A stretch of DNA of 47,105 nt from Alphaproteobacteria bacterium MarineAlpha5_Bin5 (GTDB lineage: Bacteria; Pseudomonadota; Alphaproteobacteria; HIMB59; GCA-002718135). Positions 8,740 to 17,362 of this stretch are shown piece by piece. Under the pieces are notes generated by a model. The model saw only the letters and a program-made list of their open reading frames with translations, had not been told where the DNA came from and did not search any database. The stretch is taken from contig PTKZ01000013.1 of assembly GCA_002938205.1 (NCBI GenBank), positions 1-47,105 of the forward strand, in the 5' to 3' direction. The position numbers and the translations under genes were made by a program. Within the stretch, counting starts at the first letter, position 1, and every line of letters starts with the position of its first letter.

Positions 8740-9680
8740 GCATAAAAGAACATTCAATTAGTTTAGAATTTAATGATAATGGAACACTTACAAGTTTATT
8801 TGGTATTAATGATATAAATATTCAAACATTAGAAAAAATAAATAATGTTAAAATTCAATATAGAGGTAATAAAGTTAAAATAATAGGGTCTAAAAATTCA
8901 ATAAATAATACTAAACAAGAATTATTTAGTCTGTTTCAGGAAGCAAAAAAAGGTATAGAAATAAATGAAGATAAAATTAAAGAAACAAAAAGCCTATTAT
9001 CTCTTGAAAGTGATGAAGATAAAAACATGGATTTGTTTATCCAAACTAAAAAAAGAAAAATTATTCCTCGTTCTAATAATCAAAAAATATATTTTGAATT
9101 TCTTAATACTAAAGAAATTGTATTTGCTGTTGGGCCAGCGGGCACTGGTAAAACATTTATAGCAGTTGCAAAAGCATTATCTTGTCTTCAAGAAGGAAAA
9201 GTAAAAAAAATTATATTATCCAGACCTGCTGTAGAAGCTGGTGAAAAATTAGGTTTTTTACCAGGTGATTTAAAAGATAAAGTTGACCCTTATTTAAGAC
9301 CTATTTATGATGCATTGTATGAAATGCTTCCATACGAACAGGTTGAAAAAAAAATTAATAATAACATAATTGAAATAGCTCCAATAGCTTTTATGCGTGG
9401 CAGAACACTAGAAGATTGTTTTATCATTCTTGATGAAGCACAAAATACAACAAAAATTCAGATGAAAATGTTTCTAACTCGTTTAGGTAGAAACAGTCAA
9501 ATGGTTATTGTAGGAGATAATACACAAATTGATCTTGTCTCTAAAACAGAATCTGGTCTTTTGGATGCTTCAACAAAATTGCAGAATATTGAAGATATTG
9601 GATTTATAAAATTAAGTGAAAAAGATGTAGTAAGACATGAAGTAGTAAAAAAAATTATTAAAGCATATGAAAATAAATGA
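8736..9680 (+). CDS. phoH: PhoH-like ATPase
   Basis: A cytoplasmic P-loop ATPase of the PhoH/YbeZ family, 314 residues from ATG 8736. Walker A is VGPAGTGKTFIAVAKAL, Walker B is CFIILDEAQNTT, and SRPAVEAGEKLGFLPGDL is the family signature. A KH-like N-terminal region of about 100 residues precedes it. The partner gene ybeY follows directly with an ATGA overlap, the usual pairing for RNA metabolism and rRNA maturation. An upstream in-frame GTG at 8727 is possible, but the ATGA overlap with miaB favours 8736. Confidence 0.93.
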   Translation: MSIKEHSISLEFNDNGTLTSLFGINDINIQTLEKINNVKIQYRGNKVKIIGSKNSINNTKQELFSLFQEAKKGIEINEDKIKETKSLLSLESDEDKNMDLFIQTKKRKIIPRSNNQKIYFEFLNTKEIVFAVGPAGTGKTFIAVAKALSCLQEGKVKKIILSRPAVEAGEKLGFLPGDLKDKVDPYLRPIYDALYEMLPYEQVEKKINNNIIEIAPIAFMRGRTLEDCFIILDEAQNTTKIQMKMFLTRLGRNSQMVIVGDNTQIDLVSKTESGLLDASTKLQNIEDIGFIKLSEKDVVRHEVVKKIIKAYENK

Positions 9681-10138
9681 TTATTAGTAATTTTTTTTGT
9701 AATTCAAACCATTGGCCTAGAAGGATAGAAAAAATAAAAAAAATATTCAAGAGAACGATTAAGCAAAAAGATTTGAATTTTAATGATAAGCGTAATTATT
9801 TTATAAATTTTGTATTAACTGATGATAAGGAAATTAAAAAATTAAATTTAAAATATAAAAATAAAAAAAAAGCAACTGATGTTTTAACTTTTATATCTAA
9901 AACAAAAAATAATAATTTTGCAAAAAATATTTTTTGTGATATTTTTTTTTCAGCTCAGACTTTAAAAAAAGATGCCAAAAAAAATAATATAAATTTTTAT
10001 GATCATTTCACTCATATTTTTATACATAGTTGTTTACATATTAATGGTTTTACACATCAAAAATATAAAGATTTCCGGATTATGCAGCATTTAGAAATTA
10101 AAATACTAAAAAATTTAGGTATAAATAACCCTTATTAA
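9677..10138 (+). CDS. ybeY: Endoribonuclease YbeY
   Basis: A small metal-dependent RNase implicated in 16S rRNA 3' maturation and ribosome quality control. The zinc-binding HxxxHxxGxxH sequence is present as HSCLHINGFTH near the C-terminus, after KKATDVLTF, which is also conserved. At 153 residues it is of normal length. It overlaps phoH by ATGA and is followed by corC after a few bases, the standard order. Confidence 0.93.
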   Translation: MIISNFFCNSNHWPRRIEKIKKIFKRTIKQKDLNFNDKRNYFINFVLTDDKEIKKLNLKYKNKKKATDVLTFISKTKNNNFAKNIFCDIFFSAQTLKKDAKKNNINFYDHFTHIFIHSCLHINGFTHQKYKDFRIMQHLEIKILKNLGINNPY

Positions 10139-10142
10139 TTTG

Positions 10143-10997
10143 ATGAAAGATTCTATTCAGGATAAATCTAGTAGTTGGAAAAGTTGGTTAATTAAAAAAC
10201 TATTGTCCAATGATTCTTCAAAAGAAGAAATATTAAATTTTATTGCAACTGAAAAAAATACAAAAAATACTTTTGAAAATTTTGATGATAATAATGAAAA
10301 AAATTTAATTAAAAATATACTTGAGCTAGGAAAAAAAAGTGTTGATGATGTAATGGTTCCTAGAGGAGAAATCATTTCTGTAAATAAAAAATATTCCTAT
10401 TTAAAAATTTTAGATTTAATAAAAAATGAAGGACACTCTAGATTTCCTGTATTTGAAAACAATCTTGATAATATTATAGGTTTTTTTCATATTAAAGATT
10501 TTATAGAGATCGATAAAAATACTTTTGATATAAAGTCTATATTAAGAGAAATTTTATACGCAGCACCAAAATCACCTATACTTGATCTACTAAAAAGGAT
10601 GAGGTCATCAAGGATACATATTGCTCTAGTCGTTGATGGCGTGGGAGGAGTTGATGGATTGGTAACAATTGAAGATTTAGTTGAAGAAATTGTAGGAGAA
10701 ATTGAAGATGAGCATGATGCAGAAGATGAAGATGAGTTGATTTTAAAAAAGGAAAATGATTTTTTAGTAGTTGATGCTTCATATAGGGTAGATGAATTAG
10801 AAAAATATTTTAATATTAATTTAGACATTGCAGATGAAGAAGAAATTGAAACTGTAGGTGGATTAGTATTTTCCAAAATAAACAGAATACCTAAAAATAA
10901 TGAATTTTTTGAAATTGATAAAAAAATTAGTATTAAAGTTATCAGAGCTAGTCAAAGAAAAATTTTAACAGTGCAAATTAGAAAATTAAATAATTGA
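10143..10997 (+). CDS. corC: CBS-domain protein, CorC/TlyC family
   Basis: A 284-residue protein with paired CBS domains (about residues 65-190: VDDVMVPRGEIISV...GHSRFPVFENNLDNIIGFFHIKD, then HIALVVDGVGGVDGLVTIEDLVEEIVGEIEDEHD) and a C-terminal CorC_HlyC domain (VDASYRVDELEKYFNINL...). It lacks the DUF21 membrane domain, as E. coli CorC (YbeX) does. It sits between ybeY and lnt, the conserved position. Its exact biochemical role, in Mg/Co homeostasis or ribosome-related, is unsettled. ATG 10143 is preferred over an adjacent TTG at 10140. Confidence 0.92.
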   Translation: MKDSIQDKSSSWKSWLIKKLLSNDSSKEEILNFIATEKNTKNTFENFDDNNEKNLIKNILELGKKSVDDVMVPRGEIISVNKKYSYLKILDLIKNEGHSRFPVFENNLDNIIGFFHIKDFIEIDKNTFDIKSILREILYAAPKSPILDLLKRMRSSRIHIALVVDGVGGVDGLVTIEDLVEEIVGEIEDEHDAEDEDELILKKENDFLVVDASYRVDELEKYFNINLDIADEEEIETVGGLVFSKINRIPKNNEFFEIDKKISIKVIRASQRKILTVQIRKLNN

Positions 10998-12454
10998 TTT
11001 TATTAAAATATTTAATACTTGGTTTCTTAACAGCTTTACTTTTTCCACCATATTTTATGCTACCTTTAGGCTTTATTATATTCCCATATCTTCACTTGCA
11101 AATTTTTGAACTTAACAAAAATCAATCTAAGGCAAATTATTTTGTTAATGGTTTTGTATTTGGTTTTGGCTTTTTATCAATTTTTTTATTTTGGATAATT
11201 AATCCATTTTTAGTTTATGAGTCTACAAAATCATATTTTTTGTTATCTTTCTTGTTAATTTTTATATTGTCTTTAATTTTTGGTATTAGTTTTATTTTAT
11301 TTAAGTTTACTAATAATACTTATATAAAAATTATATCCATTCCTATCATTTTAGTTTTCATTGAAGTTTTAGTTGCCAATTTATTGTATGGATTCCCTTG
11401 GTTAAGCTTTGCGCTAATAATTTCTAATAATTTTATAGGATTAAATTTAATTAAATACTTTGGCACACATTTTACGAGTTTTTTAATTATTTTAGTTTTT
11501 TTATCCCCTTCATTTGTTTTTTTTAGAAAAAAAATAAGATTTATCTTTAAATTTATAACTCTTTTTTTTATTTTTTTTATTGTACTGTTTATTGTTACTA
11601 GTAATTATTTTTTTAAGAATAAAAATGATGAAGTAAAAAACTTATCAATTGAGCTTTTTCAAATGAATAATCAAGTAAACAGTGTTGAAACTAATTATTC
11701 AGATGAAATATATAATACTATAATAGAAAATATTAATTCATCTAATGCAGATTTATTGATTTTTGCAGAAAATAATTACCCATATTTAGTTAATGATATA
11801 AACAATCTAGAAATTAATTCTTTTTTAAAAGATAATCAAAAACTTATAATTGGCGCAACAAGAGTAGAAAATGGCAATTATTATAATTCTATTTTAATAT
11901 TAGAAAAAAATATATCAGATTATTTTGATAAGAAAATATTGGTTCCTTTTGGAGAATTTCTTCCTATGCGTAAATATCTTAAATTTTTAGAAAAAATTTC
12001 CGGCACATCTGATTTTAGTATTGGTTCAAAAAAAAGAGTTTTAAAAATATCTGATCAAATTAATTTTATACCCATAATCTGCTATGAAGTAATATTTTTT
12101 TGGCGATTGATTAATGCACACAATAATGAAGCTGATATTTTAATAAATATAACTAATGACGGATGGTTTGGTAATCGAATAGGTCCTTATCAGCATTTTT
12201 ATTTATCAAAATTGAGAGCCTCTGAATTCAATAAATATCTTTTGAGAGTTTCTAACAATGGTATTTCAGGTATTATAGATAATAAAGGTAATGTGATATC
12301 TAGCACTAATTTAAATGCAGAAAATAAAATTCAATATGATTTAAAATTTAAAAATCGATTAAATTTAATATTTTTTCACAAATATTTTAATTTGCTTTTA
12401 ATGATTATTATGGTTCTTGTTTTTTCATCTAGGTTTATAGCAAAAAATGAATAA
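10994..12454 (+). CDS. lnt: Apolipoprotein N-acyltransferase Lnt
   Basis: An inner-membrane enzyme that adds the third acyl chain to lipoproteins. The first ~200 residues form several hydrophobic helices. A periplasmic nitrilase-fold domain follows, with a Glu-Lys-Cys triad visible as LIFAENNYP (Glu), KKILVPFGEFLPMR (the Lys region) and PIICYEVIF (Cys). A final transmembrane helix closes the 486-residue protein. The start is TTG at 10994 overlapping the corC stop as TTGA. It overlaps trmB by eight bases. Confidence 0.93.
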   Translation: MILLKYLILGFLTALLFPPYFMLPLGFIIFPYLHLQIFELNKNQSKANYFVNGFVFGFGFLSIFLFWIINPFLVYESTKSYFLLSFLLIFILSLIFGISFILFKFTNNTYIKIISIPIILVFIEVLVANLLYGFPWLSFALIISNNFIGLNLIKYFGTHFTSFLIILVFLSPSFVFFRKKIRFIFKFITLFFIFFIVLFIVTSNYFFKNKNDEVKNLSIELFQMNNQVNSVETNYSDEIYNTIIENINSSNADLLIFAENNYPYLVNDINNLEINSFLKDNQKLIIGATRVENGNYYNSILILEKNISDYFDKKILVPFGEFLPMRKYLKFLEKISGTSDFSIGSKKRVLKISDQINFIPIICYEVIFFWRLINAHNNEADILINITNDGWFGNRIGPYQHFYLSKLRASEFNKYLLRVSNNGISGIIDNKGNVISSTNLNAENKIQYDLKFKNRLNLIFFHKYFNLLLMIIMVLVFSSRFIAKNE

Positions 12455-13106
12455 TAATTATTTTCATTATAGAATCTATGGAAGATCAAAGGGAAGAAAT
12501 AAAAAAAATTTTCAATACGATAAATATAGATCAATAATAAACAATCGAGCAATAAAAGATCTTAAGGTTACTGATAATAATATTTTAGATATTGGTTCTG
12601 GATATGGAGAAAGTACATTATATTTAGCAGAAAATTATATAAATTCTAAAATTATTGCATGTGAAAATTTTTTTGATGGAAATTACAAATTAATAAATGA
12701 AACAGAAAAAAAACAACTAAATAATATTTATATTCATAATGGAAATGTACATCAGTTCTTAGATAAATTGACTGAGGGAAAATATTTTAGTTTAATCTGG
12801 ATACTATTTCCAGATCCTTGGCCTAAGAAAAAACATTTAAAAAGAAGATTAATAAATTTATTTTTTTTTAACAAAATATTAAAATATTTAAAAAAAAATG
12901 CAAAAATATACATTGCCACTGATTCAAAATCATATTTGAAAGAGATCTTATTTTTAGTTTTTCAACTAAGAAATCAGTTAATTTGGGAAAATCAAAGAAA
13001 GTTAGGCTGGGATTATAACAATACATCTTTAGTTCAAACAAAGTACTATAAAAAAGCTATAAAAAATGGGAGTAATCCTTTTATTATAAAATTGAGAACA
13101 TTATAA
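12447..13106 (+). CDS. trmB: tRNA (guanine-N7-)-methyltransferase TrmB
   Basis: An SAM-dependent methyltransferase forming m7G46 in tRNA. The N-terminal YRIYGRSKGRNK resembles the family YGRRKGR motif. The SAM-binding loop is LDIGSGYGESTLYLAEN, and the TrmB hallmark FPDPWPKKKHLKRRL is intact. At 219 residues it is of normal length. It ends this gene run; a promoter and terminator hairpin lie between it and nusA. Confidence 0.93.
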   Translation: MNNNYFHYRIYGRSKGRNKKNFQYDKYRSIINNRAIKDLKVTDNNILDIGSGYGESTLYLAENYINSKIIACENFFDGNYKLINETEKKQLNNIYIHNGNVHQFLDKLTEGKYFSLIWILFPDPWPKKKHLKRRLINLFFFNKILKYLKKNAKIYIATDSKSYLKEILFLVFQLRNQLIWENQRKLGWDYNNTSLVQTKYYKKAIKNGSNPFIIKLRTL

Positions 13107-13108
13107 GC

Positions 13109-13137
13109 TTGAGTTTTGGTTATTTTTTTAATATAGA
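13109..13137 (+). promoter_or_regulatory. Sigma-70-type promoter of the nusA operon
   Basis: TTGAGT (13109-13114) and TATAGA (13132-13137) are separated by 17 bases, a near-consensus spacing. They begin directly after the trmB stop. Transcription would start near 13144, giving a leader of about 50 bases that is mostly the hairpin at 13159-13180. Confidence 0.55.
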
Positions 13138-13158
13138 CCCATAAATTTGGATAATTTC

Positions 13159-13185
13159 AAAGGTGGGATTTCCCGCCTTTTTTTT
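13159..13185 (+). terminator. Intrinsic terminator/attenuator hairpin in the nusA leader
   Basis: AAAGGTGGG (13159-13167) pairs with CCCGCCTTT (13172-13180): nine pairs with one G-U, four-base loop ATTT, and eight consecutive T residues at 13178-13185. It is by far the best rho-independent terminator seen in the window. It lies between the predicted promoter and the nusA ATG at 13196. It may end trmB-operon transcription and also attenuate nusA; NusA itself acts at such hairpins, so autoregulation is plausible. Confidence 0.75.
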
Positions 13186-13195
13186 GGTAAATTAT

Positions 13196-14728
13196 ATGGC
13201 AAAACAAAAAATAAAAGTAATAAGAGAAGAAATGTTACAAGTAGCTAATTCTGTAGCACAAGAGAAGAACATTGATCAAGATTCTGTTTTTGCTGCAATG
13301 GAGCAAGCTTTAGAAAAATCAGCTAGAGTTAAATATGGTTTTGAGAGAGACATACGTGTAAGCATTAATAGAGCTACAGGTGATATTAGTCTAAATTCTT
13401 ATCTTGAAGTTGTAGAAACTCTTACAGAGGAAGATCAGGCAAAACAGATATTACTAGATGAAGCAATAAAAGTTAATCCAAATATTAAAGTTGGAGAGTT
13501 TATTGTTAAAGAACTCCCACAAATTGAATTAGGCAGAGTTGCTGCTCATAATGCTAAAGGAGTAATCATACAAAAGGTTCGTGAAGCAGATAAATCAAAA
13601 CAATATGAAGAGTATAAAGATAAAATAGGTGAAATTGCCATTGGAATAGTAAAACGTATTGAGTTTGGTAATTTAATTGTTGATTTAGGTAAAAGTGAAG
13701 CAATTATTAAAAGAGAGGAATTAATACCAAGGGAAACATTTAAAAATGGTGATAGAGTTAGAGCTTATATTTATGAAGTAAAAAATGATGTTAAAGGTTA
13801 TCAAGTTTTTTTATCTAGAACACATCCACAATTTTTGGCTAAGTTATTTTTTCAAGAAGTTCCAGAAATTTATGAAGGAGTAATTGAAGTAAAGAGTGTG
13901 GCTAGAGATCCTGGATCTAGAGCAAAAATAAGTGTTCATACTGATGATTCAACTATTGACCCAGTCGGTGCTTGTGTGGGCATGAGAGGTTCTAGAGTAC
14001 AAGCAGTTGTAAATGAACTTCAAGGAGAAAAAATTGATATTGTAACTTGGTCAAACAATCAAGCCACATTTTTAGCTAATGCTCTTGCGCCAGCCGAAGT
14101 AAGTAAAATATTTTTATATGAAGAAAAAAATAAAGTAGAAGTAGTAATTCCTGATGATCAATTAAGTCTAGCAATTGGTAGAAAGGGTCAAAACGTTAAG
14201 TTAGCTTCTAATTTAACTAATTTAGAAATTGATATTTTAACTGAAGCAGAAGAATCAGAGAGAAGACAAATTGAATTTAAAGAAAAGAGCTCTTTACTAT
14301 CTGAGCTTTTAGATGTTGAAGACGTTATTGCTCAACTATTGGTGACAGAAGGTTATGTTTCAGTTGAATCTATAGCATCTGAAACTGTTGAAAACATTGA
14401 AAAAATAGAAGGATTTGACGATGATTTAGCAAAAGAGATTCTATCTAGAGCTAAAAATTACATAAAAGAGCTAAATGATGAAAATCAAAAAATAGTAAAT
14501 GAAAAAATCCTAGATGAAGATTTAAAAAATTTAAATGGTATGACAGTGCAAATGCTAGCTTTATTAGCAAAGGAAAAAATAATAACTTTAAACGATTTTG
14601 CTGAATTAGCTTCTTATGAATTAATAGATAAAGAGGAAGGAATTTTTAAAAACCTTGATCTTGAAGAAGAACTTGTAAGTAAAATGATAATGCAGGCTAG
14701 AGAAAATTGGTTTGCTGAAGAGAAATAA
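13196..14728 (+). CDS. nusA: Transcription termination/antitermination factor NusA
   Basis: NusA binds RNA polymerase and modulates pausing, termination and antitermination. Domains run in order: N-terminal RNAP-binding domain (about 1-125), S1 (about 130-195, GIVKRIEFGNLIVDLGKSEAI), KH1/KH2 (about 220-350, with VGACVGMRGSRVQAVVNEL and LAIGRKGQNVKLAS), and acidic C-terminal repeats. I chose ATG 13196 (510 residues, MAKQKIKVIREEMLQ). A GTG at 13163 would start translation inside the terminator stem and adds no family sequence. rimP normally precedes nusA but is absent. Confidence 0.95.
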   Translation: MAKQKIKVIREEMLQVANSVAQEKNIDQDSVFAAMEQALEKSARVKYGFERDIRVSINRATGDISLNSYLEVVETLTEEDQAKQILLDEAIKVNPNIKVGEFIVKELPQIELGRVAAHNAKGVIIQKVREADKSKQYEEYKDKIGEIAIGIVKRIEFGNLIVDLGKSEAIIKREELIPRETFKNGDRVRAYIYEVKNDVKGYQVFLSRTHPQFLAKLFFQEVPEIYEGVIEVKSVARDPGSRAKISVHTDDSTIDPVGACVGMRGSRVQAVVNELQGEKIDIVTWSNNQATFLANALAPAEVSKIFLYEEKNKVEVVIPDDQLSLAIGRKGQNVKLASNLTNLEIDILTEAEESERRQIEFKEKSSLLSELLDVEDVIAQLLVTEGYVSVESIASETVENIEKIEGFDDDLAKEILSRAKNYIKELNDENQKIVNEKILDEDLKNLNGMTVQMLALLAKEKIITLNDFAELASYELIDKEEGIFKNLDLEEELVSKMIMQARENWFAEEK

Positions 14729-14745
14729 ATTATAGGAAAAATAAA

Positions 14746-16977
14746 TTGGACAAAAAAAAAAATAACAAAAAAAAACCTTTAAAACTTTCATCTACTGGAA
14801 GACTCCAAATTAGAAAAAATCTAGGACCTGGGGGTGATAACGCAAGATCGCCTGGCAATAAAAAAACCATTCAAATTGTCTTTAGAAATAAAAATAACCA
14901 ACAAAAAAGTTCGTCAACGGCTAAATCTAATTTTAGAGGATCTTCATCTTTTAGATCTTCAAACCCGCCTGTGGGAGCAAATTTTAGCCCCTTGAATAAA
15001 AATAAATCTTTTGAAAATAAAAACAAAAAAGTTGTTGAAAATAAAAAAAATCAACCAAAAAAATCAACTCTTAAACCTGTAGAAGATGATTTTAATAAAA
15101 TTGATGCAAAAAAAATATTAGAACAAGAAGAACAAGAATACGATAGATTTCCTAGTTTAGCGAAATTAAAAAGAGCTAGAGAAAAAGAGAAATTAAAATC
15201 GATTGATAAAAATGATGAAAATAAAATATCTAGAGAGGTTTTTATTCCAGAAATAATTACCGTGCAAGATCTTGCTAATAGAATGGCAGAAAAAACAGCA
15301 GATGTTGTTAAAGTTCTTATGAAAATGGGTGTAATGGCAAATGCAACACAATCACTTGAGGCAGACATAGCTGAACTTGTAGTAGAGGAAATAGGACATA
15401 AACCTGTAAGAGTTAATGAGGATGATATTTTAAAAGAAGTAGAAGATTTTGAAGATGCTGAATCTTCATTACAATTGCGTGCTCCTGTAGTTACTATTAT
15501 GGGCCATGTTGATCATGGGAAAACTAGCATTTTAGATGCTTTTAGAAGTTCTAATGTTGTAGATGGTGAGTCAGGTGGCATTACCCAACATATAGGTGCA
15601 TACCAAATTAATAATAATGGAAAAAAAATTACATTTATAGATACACCAGGTCATGCAGCCTTTTCTAATATGCGGGCAAGAGGAGCTAAAACAACTGATA
15701 TAGTTGTATTAGTAGTTGCTGCAGATGATAGTTTAAAACCTCAATCTATAGAATCAATTGCTCATGCAAAAGCAGCTAAAGTGCCAATTATTGTCGCAAT
15801 TAATAAAATAGATTTGCCCGCAGCTGATGCTGATAAAGTAAGAAATGATTTATTAACTCAAGAAATTATTGTTGAAAAGTTAAGTGGAGAAGTATTGGAT
15901 GTTGAAATATCGGCAATAAAGAAAACCAATTTAAATAAATTAGAAGAAGCAATTCATCTTCAAGCTGATCTATTAAATTTAAAAGCGAATCCAAATAGAG
16001 CAGCCAGAGGATCAATAATTGAATCAAAACTTGAAAAAGGAAGAGGATCAGTTGCAACAGTTTTAGTTCAAAAAGGAACTTTAAAAGTTAGTGATATTTT
16101 TATATCTGGCTCTGAATGGGGTAAAGTAAAAGCTTTAATAAATGATAAGGGTGAAAGTATAAAAGAGGCTAAACCCTCAACACCAGTTGAAGTTCTTGGT
16201 TTTGATTCCAATCCACTAGCTGGTGATGATTTTATTGTTGTTGAAAGTGAAAGTGTTGCAAGGAAAATTTCTGAATATAGATCTAAAAAGATTCAAATTC
16301 AAAAAAATAAAGTTGTTAAAACTAATGTAGAAGAAATGTTTCAACAAATAAATCAAGGTGCAGCTACTTCTTTACCTGTTGTTATTAAAACTGATGTTCA
16401 AGGATCAACAGAAGCAATTGAAAACTCAGTGGTTAAGCTTTCAACTCCCGAAGTAAAAGTAAGTGTAATTCACAAAGGTGTTGGAGCTATTACAGAAAGT
16501 GATGTAGCTTTAGCAAATTCAAGTAAGGGTTTTATTTTAGGCTTTAACGTAAGGGCGTTACCACATGCTAGAGATGCAGCTAAAAGAGACGGTGTTGATA
16601 TTAGATATTATTCAATAATATACGAATTAATAGATGATATTAGAAGCTTGCTTTCTGGCTTACTAAAACCAAATATTTCAGAAAAAATTACAGGTAATGT
16701 TGAAATAAGAGAAGTATTTAATATTTCAAAAGTAGGAAATATTGCAGGCTGCATGGTTAAAGACGGTATTATATCACGAAATTCTAAGATTAGATTATTA
16801 AGGGATAACGTTGTAATTCATACAGGCTTAATAAGTAGCTTAAAAAGATTTAAAGAAGAGGTAAGTGAGGTTAAAAGTGGTTTTGAATGCGGAGTAATGT
16901 TAGAAAATTATTTAGATATTAAGATTGGAGATATTATTGAAACATTTGAAGAAGTAAAAACAGACAGAAAATTATAA
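14746..16977 (+). CDS. infB: Translation initiation factor IF-2
   Basis: A GTPase that places initiator tRNA on the 30S subunit. The N-terminal ~150 residues are Lys/Asn-rich and low-complexity. An IF2_N domain follows (VQDLANRMAEKTADVVKVLMKMGVM), then the G domain: G1 GHVDHGKTS, G3 DTPGHAAF, G4 NKID. C-terminal IF-2 domains include GFNVRALPHARDAAKRDGVDIRYY. At 743 residues it is somewhat shorter than many alphaproteobacterial IF-2 proteins, mainly at the N-terminus. The start appears to be TTG at 14746, with AGGA about ten bases upstream. ylxR, common between nusA and infB, is missing. Confidence 0.96.
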   Translation: MDKKKNNKKKPLKLSSTGRLQIRKNLGPGGDNARSPGNKKTIQIVFRNKNNQQKSSSTAKSNFRGSSSFRSSNPPVGANFSPLNKNKSFENKNKKVVENKKNQPKKSTLKPVEDDFNKIDAKKILEQEEQEYDRFPSLAKLKRAREKEKLKSIDKNDENKISREVFIPEIITVQDLANRMAEKTADVVKVLMKMGVMANATQSLEADIAELVVEEIGHKPVRVNEDDILKEVEDFEDAESSLQLRAPVVTIMGHVDHGKTSILDAFRSSNVVDGESGGITQHIGAYQINNNGKKITFIDTPGHAAFSNMRARGAKTTDIVVLVVAADDSLKPQSIESIAHAKAAKVPIIVAINKIDLPAADADKVRNDLLTQEIIVEKLSGEVLDVEISAIKKTNLNKLEEAIHLQADLLNLKANPNRAARGSIIESKLEKGRGSVATVLVQKGTLKVSDIFISGSEWGKVKALINDKGESIKEAKPSTPVEVLGFDSNPLAGDDFIVVESESVARKISEYRSKKIQIQKNKVVKTNVEEMFQQINQGAATSLPVVIKTDVQGSTEAIENSVVKLSTPEVKVSVIHKGVGAITESDVALANSSKGFILGFNVRALPHARDAAKRDGVDIRYYSIIYELIDDIRSLLSGLLKPNISEKITGNVEIREVFNISKVGNIAGCMVKDGIISRNSKIRLLRDNVVIHTGLISSLKRFKEEVSEVKSGFECGVMLENYLDIKIGDIIETFEEVKTDRKL

Positions 16978-16981
16978 ATTT

Positions 16982-17362
16982 ATGAATACAGAAATGTCTT
17001 CTCAAAGGCAGATTAGATATAGTGAATTAATTCGATCTCTAATTAGTGAATGTATACTTAAAGAAGATTTTTATGATTCAAGTATTGATATATCCACAGT
17101 TACAATATCGTTTGTGAAAATGAGCAAAGATCTTAGATTTGCAAATGTTTATCTAATGCCATTAGGAGGAAAAGAACAAGATATAGTTTTAGAAAGTATA
17201 AATAAAAATAAATACATATTTCAAAAATATTTATCAGCAGCCAGACTTCAATCAAAATTTACACCTAAAATTAATTTTTATATTGATAATTCATTTGATG
17301 AAGCAGAAAAAATAAAAAAACTTCTTTTAAATAAAAAAGTATTAAGAGATCTTAATGGATGA
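16982..17362 (+). CDS. rbfA: 30S ribosome-binding factor RbfA
   Basis: A 126-residue KH-type ribosome assembly factor needed for late 16S rRNA processing. SQRQIRYSELIRSLISECI at the N-terminus and VKMSKDLRFANVYLMPLGG in the middle match the family, as does the position between infB and truB. The last eight bases overlap the truB start. Confidence 0.9.
   Translation: MNTEMSSQRQIRYSELIRSLISECILKEDFYDSSIDISTVTISFVKMSKDLRFANVYLMPLGGKEQDIVLESINKNKYIFQKYLSAARLQSKFTPKINFYIDNSFDEAEKIKKLLLNKKVLRDLNG

Noticed and set aside
10487-10876. 129-residue Ser-rich frame opposite corC
   Set aside because: Its composition is what antisense of Asp/Glu-rich corC codons gives; corC has full family domains on the plus strand.
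13163-13195. GTG upstream start for nusA
   Set aside because: It would translate through the terminator stem and T-tract and yields a non-family N-terminus (MGFPAFFLVNY); ATG 13196 matches NusA.
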